Below are positions 1-8,331 of a stretch of 47,514 nucleotides of DNA, one piece after another. Source of the stretch: Intrasporangium chromatireducens Q5-1 (GTDB lineage: Bacteria > Actinomycetota > Actinomycetes > Actinomycetales > Dermatophilaceae); assembly GCF_000576575.1 (NCBI RefSeq), contig NZ_AWQS01000010.1, positions 1 to 47,514 of the forward strand, written 5' to 3'. Both the position numbers and the translations under genes were made by a program. How positions within the stretch are numbered: the stretch's first letter is position 1; every line of letters starts with the position of its first letter. Below the pieces are notes generated by a model, which searched no databases, was not told the DNA's origin, and saw nothing but the letters and a program-made list of their open reading frames with translations.

Positions 1-1282
1 TCGTCGGTTGGTGGCCCTTCGATGGGAGGTCGTTCGCGAGGTCGTCGGCGACCCAGCCGCCGCAGACCACCGCCTCGAGGAGCGAGTTGCTCGCGAGGCG
101 GTTGGCGCCGTGCAGCCCGGTGCTGGCGACCTCACCCACGGCCCAGAGGCCCGGAACGGTCGTGCGACCGTGCCGGTCGACGGTGACTCCGCCGCACTGG
201 TAGTGGGCCGCCGGCCGGACCGGGATGAGGTCGGTGGCGGGGTCGATGCCGGCTGCCTGGCAGGCCCGCGCCACCGTGGGAAACGCGTCGGCGAAGCGTG
301 AACCGAGCGCCCCCCGGGCATCGAGGAAGACGCGGCCACCACGGGACAGCTCACCCCAGACGGCGCGGGCGACGACATCGCGGGCCGCGAGCGGATCATC
401 GGTCAGGGGGGCGCCCGTCGCGTCGACGAGCAGGGCGCCCGCACCGCGTACCGCCTCGCTGACGAGCGGCATCGGGTCGAGCCCCACGTCAAGAGCGGTC
501 GGGTGGAACTGGACCATCTCGAGGTCGCGCAGCTCCGCACCCGCTCGGGCAGCGAGGGCCAGCCCCTGGCCGCGTGAGCCGGTCGGGTTCGTCGTGTGCC
601 GCCACAGCTGCCCCGAGCCGCCGGTCGCGAGGATGACTCGCTCGCTCCGGAGCTGGAAGGAGCGAGATGCCAGAGCGCCGGGTGCAGCGTGCGCAGGTGT
701 GGCGAGGAGCGCAGGGGCCGGGCTCCAGGCGGCGCGTTCCGCGGCGACGCCGGCCACCCGACCGTCGGCGACGAGGAGGCGCGTGGCGATCGTGCCCTCG
801 AGCACCGTGATCGAGGGGGTGCGCCGCACAGCACCCACGACGGCGCGCAGGACCTCTGCCCCCGTGCCGTCCCCGGCTGCGTGGACGATGCGGCGTCGGG
901 AATGCGCGCCCTCGAGGCCGAGGCGATAGCGCCCGTCCGGCGTCCGGTCGAAGCGCGCGCCGAGCTCGGCCAGGTAGTCGACCGCTGCCGGAGCGGCGGC
1001 GGTGATCCGTGCGACGACCTCCGGCTCGCAGAGCCCGGCTCCGGCCGCAATGGTGTCGGCCGCGTGGAGCTGCGCGGAGTCGTCGTCACCAAGTGCCGCC
1101 GCGATGCCGCCCTGCGCCCAACCGCTCGCGGCGCCGTGCCCGAGCCGCCCCGCCGCCAGCACGATCACCGGATGCGGCGCCAGCCGTAGGGCGGTGACGA
1201 GGCCTGCGAGCCCCGCGCCGACGATGACCGGGACTCCGGTGGCACCCGCGGCGCCGGCGGGCGAGAGCTGGCTGAGCGTCAT
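1..1282 (-). CDS. nadB: L-aspartate oxidase NadB (3' end cut by window edge)
   Basis: FAD enzyme that oxidises L-aspartate to iminoaspartate, the first step of de novo NAD synthesis; NadA uses the product. About 427 codons are visible and the frame stays open to base 1, so the C-terminus lies outside. Visible signs are the N-terminal dinucleotide-binding stretch [10 protein letters not shown], the fumarate-reductase-like [12 protein letters not shown] region, FHPTAL, and near the edge the substrate-domain motifs HYQCGGV and [15 protein letters not shown]. The ATG overlaps the nadA stop as ATGA, so the two are translationally coupled; nadC may follow outside the window. Identification is firm. 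Confidence 0.96.
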   Translation of the reverse strand, partial: MTLSQLSPAGAAGATGVPVIVGAGLAGLVTALRLAPHPVIVLAAGRLGHGAASGWAQGGIAAALGDDDSAQLHAADTIAAGAGLCEPEVVARITAAAPAAVDYLAELGARFDRTPDGRYRLGLEGAHSRRRIVHAAGDGTGAEVLRAVVGAVRRTPSITVLEGTIATRLLVADGRVAGVAAERAAWSPAPALLATPAHAAPGALASRSFQLRSERVILATGGSGQLWRHTTNPTGSRGQGLALAARAGAELRDLEMVQFHPTALDVGLDPMPLVSEAVRGAGALLVDATGAPLTDDPLAARDVVARAVWGELSRGGRVFLDARGALGSRFADAFPTVARACQAAGIDPATDLIPVRPAAHYQCGGVTVDRHGRTTVPGLWAVGEVASTGLHGANRLASNSLLEAVVCGGWVADDLANDLPSKGHQPT

Positions 1283-2268
1283 ACCGACAACATCCGGTCC
1301 ACAGCGGCTCGGGCACGGTCAGCCACCGCCGGGTCGATGGTCACCTCGTGGGTCATCGACTCGAGGCTGTGGCGGATCTTCGCGAGGGAGTTGCGCTTCA
1401 TGTGCGGGCAGAGGTTGCACGGGCGCACGAAGTCGATCTCGGGATGCTGGGCGGCGATGTTGTCGCTCATCGAGCACTCGGTGATGAGCGTGACCTGGCG
1501 TGGGCGTCGCTGCACGACGAAGTCGAGCATCTGGGCGGTCGAGCCGGCGAGGTCGGCCGCTGCGACGACCTCGGGCGGGCACTCGGGGTGGGCCAGCACG
1601 ACGGTCTCCGGATGGTCGGCGCGGATCCGCTCGATGTCCTGCGCGGTGAAGCGCTCGTGCACCTCGCAGCGGCCGGGCCACGTGATGACCTCGACGCCGG
1701 TCTGCCGGGCGATGTTCTGGGCCAAGAACTCGTCGGGGATCATGATGACGCGGTCGACGCCGAGGGACTCGATGACCTTGACGGCGTTGCCGGAGGTGCA
1801 GCAGATGTCGCTCTCGGCCTTCACGTCGGCCGAGGTGTTGACGTAGGTGACGACCGGGACCCCGGGGTGCGCCGCGCGCAGGGAGCATACGTCTGCTGCG
1901 GTGATCGACTCGGCCAGGGAGCAGCCGGCGAGCGGATCGGGGATGAGGACGGTCTTGGTGGGGTTGAGCAGCTTGGCGGTCTCGGCCATGAAGTGCACCC
2001 CGGCGAGGACGATGACGTCGGCGTCCACCTGCTGCGCCTCGCGAGCCAGGGCGAGAGAGTCGCCGACCACGTCCGAGACGCAGTGGAAGATCTCCGGAGT
2101 CTGGTAGTTGTGCGCGAGGACGACGGCGTTGCGCTGCTGCTTGAGGCGCAGGATTGCCTCGGCATCGTCGGCGTAGGTCGCCCACTCGACCTCCGGGATG
2201 ACGTGGCGGACCTTCTCGTACAGATGCGCGGTCCGGTCCACGGCGGTCGGGGCAAGGGTGTCGCTCAC
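1279..2268 (-). CDS. nadA: quinolinate synthase NadA
   Basis: Iron-sulfur enzyme that condenses iminoaspartate with dihydroxyacetone phosphate to quinolinate. 329 aa, normal for the family. The three conserved cysteine regions for the [4Fe-4S] cluster are visible: [10 protein letters not shown] (Cys about 116), [10 protein letters not shown], and the C-terminal [13 protein letters not shown]. Start taken as GTG with AGGAG 5 nt upstream; an ATG two bases before it is out of frame. First gene of nadA-nadB. The upstream region holds a palindrome and the NAD regulator gene is two genes away, so NAD-responsive control is likely (inference). Confidence 0.97.
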   Translation of the reverse strand: MSDTLAPTAVDRTAHLYEKVRHVIPEVEWATYADDAEAILRLKQQRNAVVLAHNYQTPEIFHCVSDVVGDSLALAREAQQVDADVIVLAGVHFMAETAKLLNPTKTVLIPDPLAGCSLAESITAADVCSLRAAHPGVPVVTYVNTSADVKAESDICCTSGNAVKVIESLGVDRVIMIPDEFLAQNIARQTGVEVITWPGRCEVHERFTAQDIERIRADHPETVVLAHPECPPEVVAAADLAGSTAQMLDFVVQRRPRQVTLITECSMSDNIAAQHPEIDFVRPCNLCPHMKRNSLAKIRHSLESMTHEVTIDPAVADRARAAVDRMLSV

Positions 2269-2568
2269 ATCGGCTCCTAATTATGCTTGTCGTGAGCATA
2301 TGTCACATGCAGTATATATGCTTACTCGGAGCACATCGCGGCCGACGTGACGCAGCCGACACGCCTCGCGGGCGCGGGCGCTGCCATGCGTGGAGGCCAC
2401 CTCGTCTCGCCAGTTCCTCGGTCTCATGCGCTTCGCCGCTCGCCGGTCGGGCTGCAGTCACACCACCGCCCCATTCGCCGGGCCTCAGACCCGCTATATG
2501 GCGTGCCCGTCGGGCTGCAGACATGCCACGTCCCCCCGCCTGTCGAGGGCAGGGGCGGGGCGGGGCCG
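2269..2568. other. intergenic region upstream of nadA
   Basis: About 300 bases without a convincing gene. The nadA-proximal 55 bases are AT-rich against the rest and hold the palindromic operator-like sites. Further out, a 13-base direct repeat CGGTCGGGCTGCAG / CCGTCGGGCTGCAG occurs at about 2442-2457 and 2508-2520. Short open frames here lack ribosome binding sites and family resemblance. Confidence 0.6.
2282..2322. promoter_or_regulatory. candidate NAD-regulator operator and nadA promoter
   Basis: TATGCT (2282-2287), 7-bp spacer, AGCATA (2295-2300) form a 19-bp inverted repeat; a third half-site TATGCT lies at 2317-2322 and an imperfect palindrome GCATATGTCACATGC at 2296-2310. Reading the minus strand, TATACT (2311-2316) could be the -10 box, which would place the palindrome just downstream of the transcription start, a repressor roadblock position. 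Linking the site to the NadQ/NrtR-like protein at 4330-5238 is inference. Confidence 0.55.
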
Positions 2569-4095
2569 CTATCGGTGGCCGAAACCGTGGGGGAGGTGCC
2601 AGATCACTTGGTCAGGCAGGATCTCTGGCGTCAGTCCGAGGGCGTGCACGACCGTGTGATGCCGGCCGCACAGCAGGACGCCGTTCGAGAGGTCGGTGGA
2701 TCCGCCGAGGTACCACGGGACGGCGTGATGGGCATGGCACCACTGCGGAGGGACCGTGCAGCCGGCGATCGAGCAGCCCTTGTCCCGAATCGCGAGGGCG
2801 CGGCGTTGGGCCGGGGTGAAGAACCGCTCGGCGTGGCCGACGTCGAGCGGTTGTGAAGGGCCGCCCAGCATGGTCGGGATGATCGACGCCTCGCACGCCA
2901 GTCGACGCACCGTCTCTGCAGACAGGACCTCGTCGTTGCCCGCGACGCCGGCGCCGCGGACCTGCTCGAGCAGCGACTCGAGGCTCATCGTGATGATGAG
3001 CTGCGTGCGGGGCGTCCGCGGGCTGCCCTCCGGGTTGCCGACCGCCCGCTCCAGCAGCTCCAAGAGAGCATCCGCTCGCCGGGTGGCCGCCGCCCGCGGA
3101 TCACGCCCGGTCTTGAGCCCGCAGTCGGCATGCGGGTCCTTGGCCGGGTCGCCGATGTCGTCCTCGCTCAACTGGCGTCGGCCCGTTCCCGCCGTGCCGC
3201 CGGACCTTTCCGTGCAGTCGTCCGCGCTCGACCGGTCGCGACGCGGCCCCGCCGGGCCGCAGGGTCCTGACGTGCCGCCGCCCGCGTGCGCATGCTGCTC
3301 GCGGTGCAGGTCGCAGTCGCAGGGGAAGCCGTCCCAGTCGAGGTCTGGCCGCGGACGCGAGAGCGGGTCGAGCGCGGCGTCCAGGACGGCGGCTGCCTCG
3401 GGATCGAGCCGGAGGCGGTACTCGACCATCCCGGCCGACCGCCCGACCCTGGTCAGGGACCGTCCGGCGCGCGTGCGGGCGTCCTCGTCCGCCACGTCCT
3501 TGGGTGGCTTGAGCGCAGCACGAGCGTGGGCGACCAGCCGGCGCAGCTCCTTCAGGCCGAGCACGTCGACCGTCTCGACCATAGAGTCGACCACGGCCTC
3601 GAGATGCTCGCGGTCGGCGACGCGCACCACGTCGTTGTAGAACCGGACGATCGCTGCGGCCTGCTCGACGGTCGCCGCACCGGACCGCACCTTGTGGGCG
3701 AGCGGTTGCCATCGTGGCTCGGTGAGTGCGGCGCCCACGGCGGTCGCCGCCGTGCCGGCCCCACCGGCCAACGTCGGGGCGTGCGCGGTGACCCAGTCGT
3801 TGCGGGAAACGCCGTCGGCCTCCCCGTAGCCATGCCGGACCACCGTCGAGGCCAGCACCGCGGTGAGGGCGTGCGCCTGCTGGCGCACTGCCTCGGCCTG
3901 CTCGATCGCGTCGCCGACCCCAGCGGCGGGCAGCCAGAAGACCGGATAGCGCTCGGTGATGGCGCGCAGCTCGTTCGCGATCGAGGCCAGTCGCGCAGCG
4001 AGCCCTGGCAGGTCCTCCATCGCCTCGTCGGACAGCTCGGCGGCCCGGACGGGTCGGTAGTCCAACCCCATCGAAGGCATCGTCGTTGCTGTCAT
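2569..4095 (-). CDS. DUF222 / 13E12-type HNH endonuclease-domain protein
   Basis: 508 aa from the chosen ATG. The N-terminal two thirds is the helical DUF222 region (LDPEAAAVLDAALDPL is typical); the C-terminus is an HNH nuclease fold with CSIAGC, then CHAHHAVPW, then LLCGRHHTVVH, which supply the metal and catalytic histidines. A low-complexity, Cys-rich linker lies at about residues 280-330. This is the multi-copy 13E12 repeat family of actinobacteria; its biological role is unsettled. An in-frame ATG 14 codons upstream is possible but the chosen start sits directly behind an SOS-like box. It separates nadA from the NAD regulator, which suggests later insertion (inference). Confidence 0.88.
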   Translation of the reverse strand: MTATTMPSMGLDYRPVRAAELSDEAMEDLPGLAARLASIANELRAITERYPVFWLPAAGVGDAIEQAEAVRQQAHALTAVLASTVVRHGYGEADGVSRNDWVTAHAPTLAGGAGTAATAVGAALTEPRWQPLAHKVRSGAATVEQAAAIVRFYNDVVRVADREHLEAVVDSMVETVDVLGLKELRRLVAHARAALKPPKDVADEDARTRAGRSLTRVGRSAGMVEYRLRLDPEAAAVLDAALDPLSRPRPDLDWDGFPCDCDLHREQHAHAGGGTSGPCGPAGPRRDRSSADDCTERSGGTAGTGRRQLSEDDIGDPAKDPHADCGLKTGRDPRAAATRRADALLELLERAVGNPEGSPRTPRTQLIITMSLESLLEQVRGAGVAGNDEVLSAETVRRLACEASIIPTMLGGPSQPLDVGHAERFFTPAQRRALAIRDKGCSIAGCTVPPQWCHAHHAVPWYLGGSTDLSNGVLLCGRHHTVVHALGLTPEILPDQVIWHLPHGFGHR

Positions 4096-4098
4096 GAC

Positions 4099-4114
4099 TC
4101 GAACATACAAGCGA
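4099..4114. promoter_or_regulatory. degenerate LexA (SOS)-box-like sequence
   Basis: TCGAAC-ATAC-AAGCGA compared with the actinobacterial LexA consensus TCGAAC-N4-GTTCGA: the left half is perfect, the right half keeps only CGA. It lies 3 nt before the HNH gene start. Several 13E12-family genes of Mycobacterium tuberculosis are known LexA targets, which is why the match is worth recording. A second TCGAAC half-site is at 4130-4135. Confidence 0.35.
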
Positions 4115-4167
4115 CCGCCGACACTGCCCTCGAACAATCCACAGGCCCGTCCCCGGTCGGATCACGG

Positions 4168-4231
4168 GGCAGCCCTCCACCCGGACCGCTCGCGAACCGC
4201 CGCCGAAAACCGCCCGATCACAAGGGCTGCC
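4168..4231. terminator. 9-bp inverted repeat, possible terminator of the NAD regulator gene
   Basis: GGCAGCCCT (4168-4176) and AGGGCTGCC (4223-4231) are perfect inverted copies 46 nt apart, about 100 nt downstream of the regulator stop codon. The long loop and lack of a T-run make terminator function uncertain. Confidence 0.25.
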
Positions 4232-4263
4232 GAGCGGATCCGCACCCATCAGGAAAAGCCGGC

Positions 4264-4275
4264 TCAGCGGCATAC
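4264..4275 (-). repeat. TSAGCGGCATAC motif copy 1
   Basis: TCAGCGGCATAC, intergenic, 55 bases past the NAD regulator stop codon. Strand '-' marks the orientation in which GTATGCCGCT is read. Confidence 0.85.
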
Positions 4276-4329
4276 GAGAGGCGCGGCGTGCGCGAGACTC
4301 CGACGCCGTCGCGAGCGGCAGCGGCCCCC

Positions 4330-5238
4330 TCAGCGGGTCCGCGGCAGCTTCGTCCCCGCGATGGTGCGCTCGTCGAGGATGGCCCGCCGGAAGCGATAGA
4401 CCCGGGCCGGGCGCCCGCCGGTCTCGGTGTCGGTGCCACCGGTCGGCTCGACGAGGTCCTGCTGCATGACGAGTCGCCGGAAGTTCTGCTTGTGCAGCGC
4501 CTGCCCGGCCAGCGCCTCCACCGCGGTCTGCAGCCGTCCCAACGTGAATGCGTCGGGCATCAGCTCGAAGACGACGGGGTGGTACTGGATCTTCGCGCGC
4601 AGCCGGGCGATCCCGGTCGCGAGGATCCGCCGGTGGTCGCCCTGCATCCGCTCGCCCGGCACGACGTCGCCGCCGGACCGCGCGGGCGCCTCGGGTAGAA
4701 GGCCCGCCTCGTGGAGCAGCTCGTAGCGCTGGAGCACGAGCTCGGGCGCCCATGGCCGCCCCGTGAGTCCGAAGCAGACCTGGGCGCGCAGCTCGCGCCG
4801 GTCACGTTCGTCGGTGCGCCGGCTGCGGGCGATCCACTTGTCGAGAAGCGGCCCGATGACGTCGTCGACGAGGGCCGGCCCGGTCGCTCCGGGACGCCGG
4901 TCCTCCCACGGGAAGTAGTCGTACCAGTCGCGCCACTCCGGATCGCTGCGGTCGGTGGGAGCCTGGGTGAGGCCGAGGTAGGACACCGACACGACACGCC
5001 CCCCGGCCGCCGAGCGGTCCGGGTCGGCGAACGTGTAGAGCTGCTCGACGTAGCCGAGCCGGTGGTGCGTCTGCTGCTCGACCCACGCGCTGAGCCCCGC
5101 CTGCATCGAGCGGTGCTCGCTCCGCAGGGGCCCGGACGGCAGGCGCTGCCCCTCGTCGGCCGTCAACACGAGAGGCCGGTCGTCCGCCACCGCGGTCACG
5201 ACGGCGACGAGCTCGGTCCCAACGCGCTCTCCGGTCAC
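4330..5238 (-). CDS. NadQ/NrtR-like (Nudix-related) transcriptional regulator of NAD synthesis
   Basis: 302 aa, GTG start. The N-terminal 200 residues resemble the Nudix-related regulators of the COG4111 type (SYLGLTQ, DWYDYFPWEDRR, QRYELLHEAGLL, GDHRRILATGIARLR), but no canonical Nudix box (GX5EX7REXXEEXG) is visible, so it is probably a sensor and not a hydrolase. The C-terminus is the winged-helix region with VEALAGQALHKQNFRRLV and GRPARVYRFRR. Family members control NAD genes, and nadAB lies downstream on the same strand beyond the HNH gene. Whether to name it NadQ or NrtR cannot be decided here. Confidence 0.75.
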   Translation of the reverse strand: MTGERVGTELVAVVTAVADDRPLVLTADEGQRLPSGPLRSEHRSMQAGLSAWVEQQTHHRLGYVEQLYTFADPDRSAAGGRVVSVSYLGLTQAPTDRSDPEWRDWYDYFPWEDRRPGATGPALVDDVIGPLLDKWIARSRRTDERDRRELRAQVCFGLTGRPWAPELVLQRYELLHEAGLLPEAPARSGGDVVPGERMQGDHRRILATGIARLRAKIQYHPVVFELMPDAFTLGRLQTAVEALAGQALHKQNFRRLVMQQDLVEPTGGTDTETGGRPARVYRFRRAILDERTIAGTKLPRTR

Positions 5239-5316
5239 GCGCCCATGATGCCCACTCCCGCACGTGTGGGGTATTCGAGCGGGCCCCCCGCGCGCCGTCG
5301 CGCCGCAACGGCAGAG

Positions 5317-5328
5317 GTATGCCGCTCA
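5317..5328 (+). repeat. TSAGCGGCATAC motif copy 2
   Basis: GTATGCCGCTCA, intergenic, between the NAD regulator and the divergently transcribed membrane protein gene. Confidence 0.85.
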
Positions 5329-5386
5329 GCTCGGCCGGCTTGCCGGCGAAGCCAGCGGGTGGCCGGGCCGCGCTTTGTACCGACCT

Positions 5387-5443
5387 CTTGACACAAGACC
5401 GCGGCGGCGCCATGCTCACCTTGTCTCAAGTCATTGATACAAG
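5387..5443. promoter_or_regulatory. three CTTGTNTCAAG operator-like repeats
   Basis: Palindromic 11-mers at 5387-5397 (CTTGACACAAG, complement CTTGTGTCAAG), 5420-5430 (CTTGTCTCAAG) and 5433-5443 (ATTGATACAAG, complement CTTGTATCAAT). Consensus CTTGTNTCAAG. The last copy abuts the ribosome binding site of the membrane protein gene. They are the natural candidates for binding by the GntR regulator encoded two genes on (inference). Confidence 0.65.
5388..5416 (+). promoter_or_regulatory. sigma-70-type promoter of the membrane protein / GntR pair
   Basis: TTGACA (5388-5393), 17-nt spacer, CATGCT (5411-5416). The -35 box lies inside the first CTTG-N3-CAAG repeat and the second repeat begins just after the -10 box, an arrangement suited to repression. 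Confidence 0.55.
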
Positions 5444-5453
5444 GGGAAGCGAA

Positions 5454-6380
5454 ATGGCAACAGGTGTTCTGGGCCTCATCGGAATGGTGGCAGTACTCGT
5501 CGCCCTCGTGGTCGGGTTCGCGGTCCCGAGGCAGACGGTGGCCGCGCCGGAGGGCGCCGGGCCAGCTGTTGATGCAGCCGAACGGCACGTGCGTCGCCTC
5601 CGCCTGGTCGGCCTCGTGCTAGGGGGCGTTGTCGCCGTCTGGCTGTGGGGAGTCGACGCGCTGGGCCGTGGCTCCATGCTCGCGGCTGTCGGGTTCGGGC
5701 TCGCCTTCCTCGTCGTGATGTGCGTCGGGGAGCTCACCAACCCGGTGAGCCGGTCCGCGCGTTCTGATGCCGACCTGCGTCGACGGCGGGTCGGGGACTA
5801 CCTGCCTCGTCGCCTGTCGGTCCTCGTCGCCGTCACCGTGGTCGTCCTGGCGGCGCTGCTCATCGTCGGACTGGTCGCCGGGACCGCGGACGACTTGGGC
5901 CGCCCGGGTCGAGCGCTCGCGTGGACAACGCCCACGGGCGGCGGAAGTGCCGGGCCGTGGCCGGGCAGCTTCTATGCCTGGCCGATGCTCGGTGCGCTGC
6001 TGGTGGAGCTGGCTCTCGCTGGAGCGGCGCTGCGCATCATCGCGCACCGTGCGCAGGTCGTGCCGAGTCAGGCAGCCAGCGAGGTGGACAGCGCGTTGCG
6101 GAGCGCGGCGGCCCGTGGCGTCGTCGCGGCAACCGGCGTGGCAACCGCCTTCCCGCTCGGTGGCCTCGGTGTCGTCATGGCCATCACGGCCAGCAATGCT
6201 GTTCGTGGCGGAGCACCGGGTTGGCTGGCGGTCGTCGTGTGGGTCGCGAGCGCTGCCGTGCTCCTGGCGGTTGTCACCTTCTCGCAGTCGGCCGCCTCCC
6301 TCCTGCGGTCCGCTGCTGGCCGCGTCGTCCGGGACGACACTGACGAGAGGGCCGAGGACCTCGGGGCCGGCGCCGCATGA
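5454..6380 (+). CDS. multi-pass membrane protein of unknown function
   Basis: 308 aa from the ATG preceded by AAGGGGAAGC. About seven hydrophobic segments are visible: residues 3-25, two between about 45 and 90, then VLVAVTVVVLAALLIVGLV, a segment beginning AWPMLGALLVELAL, a glycine-rich GGLGVVMAI segment and LAVVVWVASAAVLLAVV. The N-terminus resembles DUF1648-like GntR-partner proteins only loosely; I do not recognise a specific family. Its stop overlaps the GntR start as ATGA, so the two are one operon. YtrA-type GntR regulators commonly sit beside membrane transport or cell-envelope genes. Confidence 0.8.
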   Translation: MATGVLGLIGMVAVLVALVVGFAVPRQTVAAPEGAGPAVDAAERHVRRLRLVGLVLGGVVAVWLWGVDALGRGSMLAAVGFGLAFLVVMCVGELTNPVSRSARSDADLRRRRVGDYLPRRLSVLVAVTVVVLAALLIVGLVAGTADDLGRPGRALAWTTPTGGGSAGPWPGSFYAWPMLGALLVELALAGAALRIIAHRAQVVPSQAASEVDSALRSAAARGVVAATGVATAFPLGGLGVVMAITASNAVRGGAPGWLAVVVWVASAAVLLAVVTFSQSAASLLRSAAGRVVRDDTDERAEDLGAGAA

Positions 6381-6748
6381 GAGTCAGCGTCGATGCCGAC
6401 GACCCCACACCTCCCTACGAGCAGATCCGTGGGCAGGTGGCTCGGCTCATCGAGGCCGGCCGGCTCGCCCCGGGTGACCGGCTGCCGACGGTGCGCCAGC
6501 TGGCCGGGGACCTTCGCGTCGCGCCCGGGACGGTGGCGCGTGCCTACAAGGAGCTCGAGATGGCCGGCCTGGTCGAGACGAGGCGGGCAGCGGGCACCCG
6601 CGTGGCACAGCGCCCGGTCCTGACCTCGAGTCAGCGGGCCCGGCGCCTCGCCAAGGTCATGTCAGATGCGGTCGAGACGGCCCGTTCTCTCGGTTGCGCC
6701 GAGGAAGAGATCGCGAAGGCCTGGGCGACCGCGCTCGGCCGACGCTGA
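6377..6748 (+). CDS. GntR-family (YtrA-like) transcriptional regulator
   Basis: 123 aa. N-terminal winged helix typical of GntR proteins: PPYEQIRGQVARLI, then GDRLPTVRQLAGDL and the recognition region GTVARAYKELEMAGLVETR. The remaining 45 residues form a short helical tail, as in the YtrA subgroup that lacks a ligand-binding domain. It overlaps the upstream membrane protein gene by 4 nt. The three palindromic repeats in front of the operon suggest autoregulation (inference). Confidence 0.92.
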   Translation: MRVSVDADDPTPPYEQIRGQVARLIEAGRLAPGDRLPTVRQLAGDLRVAPGTVARAYKELEMAGLVETRRAAGTRVAQRPVLTSSQRARRLAKVMSDAVETARSLGCAEEEIAKAWATALGRR

Positions 6749-6763
6749 GTAGCGGCGGGGCCT

Positions 6764-6855
6764 CCGGTGACCACGAGAACTGGTGTTGACGCCACTTCTC
6801 GTGGTGCAACGGCGCCGGTGACCACGAGAACTGGTGTTGACGCCACTTCTCGTGG
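6764..6855. repeat. duplicated 41-bp element, each copy a perfect hairpin
   Basis: A 41-bp sequence occurs at 6764-6804 and 6815-6855 without a mismatch. Within each, 34 nt (6771-6804 and 6822-6855) fold as CCACGAGAA ... TTCTCGTGG with an inner TGGTG/CGCCA stem and a TTGA loop. It lies after the GntR gene and before serS, so it may terminate or process the upstream mRNA; the exact duplication resembles REP/BIME elements. Confidence 0.9.
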
Positions 6856-6904
6856 CAGCCAGCGGGCCCCCCACCCACGCACCCGGCGCGCGAGAACGAG
6901 GTCG

Positions 6905-6916
6905 TGAGCGGCATAC
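6905..6916 (-). repeat. TSAGCGGCATAC motif copy 3
   Basis: TGAGCGGCATAC, intergenic, ending 10 bases before the serS -10 box. Confidence 0.85.
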
Positions 6917-6925
6917 GGCCGCCGA

Positions 6926-6931
6926 TAGGCT
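6926..6931 (+). promoter_or_regulatory. leaderless -10 box of serS
   Basis: TAGGCT, 7 nt before the GTG start; no Shine-Dalgarno sequence lies between. Confidence 0.6.
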
Positions 6932-6938
6932 GGCCCGC

Positions 6939-8264
6939 GTGATCGACATCAAGGTTCTGCGCGACGACCCCGAGCGGGTCCGCGCCTCGCAGCTGGCCCG
7001 TGGAGAGGACCCGGGGGTCGTCGATGCGATCCTCGCCGCCGACGAGCGTCGACGGTCGTCCCTCGGCGAGTACGAGGCCCTGCGCGCGGAGCAGAAGTCG
7101 GTCAGCAAGAACGTCGGCGCGGCCATGGGCGCGTTCCAGAAGGCCAAGAAGTCAGACGCCCCGGACGTCGCAGAGCTGGAGGCGGCGGCCACCGCCGCGC
7201 GGGAGCGCGCCGCGGAGCTGAGCGACCTCGTCAAGGCGCTCGAGGCGGCGGCCAGCGCAGCCGGCGACGAGCTGAACGCCCTCATGCGCCGGGTCGGCAA
7301 CGTCATCGTCGACGGCGTGCCCAGCGGTGGCGAGGACGACTACGTCGTGCTCGAGACCGTCGGGGCACCGAGGGACTTCGCGGCCGAGGGCTTCGAGCCG
7401 CGCGACCACCTCGAGCTCGGCGAGCTGCTCGGTGCCATCGACATGGAGCGCGGCGCGAAGGTCGCCGGCGCGCGGTTCTACTTCCTCACTGGCGTCGGCG
7501 CCCGGCTGGAGCTGGCCCTGCTCAACATGGCCGTCGCCCAGGCCATCGAGCACGGCTTCACCCCCATGATCACCCCGACGCTGGCGCGGCCGGAGGTCAT
7601 CGTCGGCGCCGGCTTCATGGACGCGCACGCCGAGGAGGTCTACCACCTCGAGACGGACGACCTCTACCTCACCGGCACCTCCGAGGTCGCCCTGGCCGGC
7701 TACCACGCCGACGAGATCATCGACCTGTCGGCCGGCCCGAGGCGCTACGCCGGCTGGTCGGCCTGCTACCGCCGCGAGGCCGGCTCGCACGGCAAGGACA
7801 CCCGCGGCATCATCCGGGTGCACCAGTTCCAGAAGGTCGAGATGTTCGTCTACTGCCGGCCCGAGGACGCCGAGGCCGAGCACCAGCGGCTGCTCGACTG
7901 GGAGCGCGAGATGCTCGCCAAGATCGAGGTGCCCTACCGCATCATCGACACGGCCGCGGGTGACCTCGGCAGCCCGGCTGCCCGCAAGTTCGACTGCGAG
8001 GCGTGGGTGCCCACGCAGGGCCGCTTCCGGGAGCTGACCTCGACCTCGAACTGCACGACGTTCCAGGCCCGTCGGCTCAACATCCGCGAGCGCGACCCCC
8101 GCGGGGCCGGCACCCGCACCGTCGCCACGCTCAACGGCACGCTCGCCACGACCCGCTGGCTCGTCGCCATCCTCGAGAACCACCAGCAGGCCGATGGATC
8201 CGTCCTCGTGCCCAAGGCGCTGCAACCCTTCGTCGGCCTCGACGTGCTGACTCCCGTCGGCTGA
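6939..8264 (+). CDS. serS: seryl-tRNA synthetase
   Basis: Class II synthetase that charges tRNA-Ser and tRNA-Sec. 441 aa from GTG; the N-terminus [15 protein letters not shown] matches the family start, so upstream in-frame codons are not used. Residues 27-105 form the tRNA-binding coiled-coil arm ([17 protein letters not shown]). Class II motif 2 is CYRREAG...[14 protein letters not shown] and motif 3 is [19 protein letters not shown]. The GTG follows a leaderless promoter box. Monocistronic; flanked by the twin hairpin repeat and by motif copy 4. Confidence 0.98.
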   Translation: MIDIKVLRDDPERVRASQLARGEDPGVVDAILAADERRRSSLGEYEALRAEQKSVSKNVGAAMGAFQKAKKSDAPDVAELEAAATAARERAAELSDLVKALEAAASAAGDELNALMRRVGNVIVDGVPSGGEDDYVVLETVGAPRDFAAEGFEPRDHLELGELLGAIDMERGAKVAGARFYFLTGVGARLELALLNMAVAQAIEHGFTPMITPTLARPEVIVGAGFMDAHAEEVYHLETDDLYLTGTSEVALAGYHADEIIDLSAGPRRYAGWSACYRREAGSHGKDTRGIIRVHQFQKVEMFVYCRPEDAEAEHQRLLDWEREMLAKIEVPYRIIDTAAGDLGSPAARKFDCEAWVPTQGRFRELTSTSNCTTFQARRLNIRERDPRGAGTRTVATLNGTLATTRWLVAILENHQQADGSVLVPKALQPFVGLDVLTPVG

Positions 8265-8279
8265 GTCGCCAGCCCTCCC

Positions 8280-8291
8280 GTATGCCGCTCA
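8280..8291 (+). repeat. TSAGCGGCATAC motif copy 4
   Basis: GTATGCCGCTCA, intergenic, 15 bases after the serS stop codon, in the gap to the converging LysR gene. Confidence 0.85.
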
Positions 8292-8331
8292 CCCGACGGC
8301 CGCGCGTGCGCTGGGTGGCGCGGCGGCTGGG

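Noticed and set aside
5235-5588. 117-aa minus-strand frame between the NAD regulator and the membrane protein gene
   Set aside because: It would overlap the start of the membrane protein gene and its operator array antisense, has no ribosome binding site and no recognisable domain.
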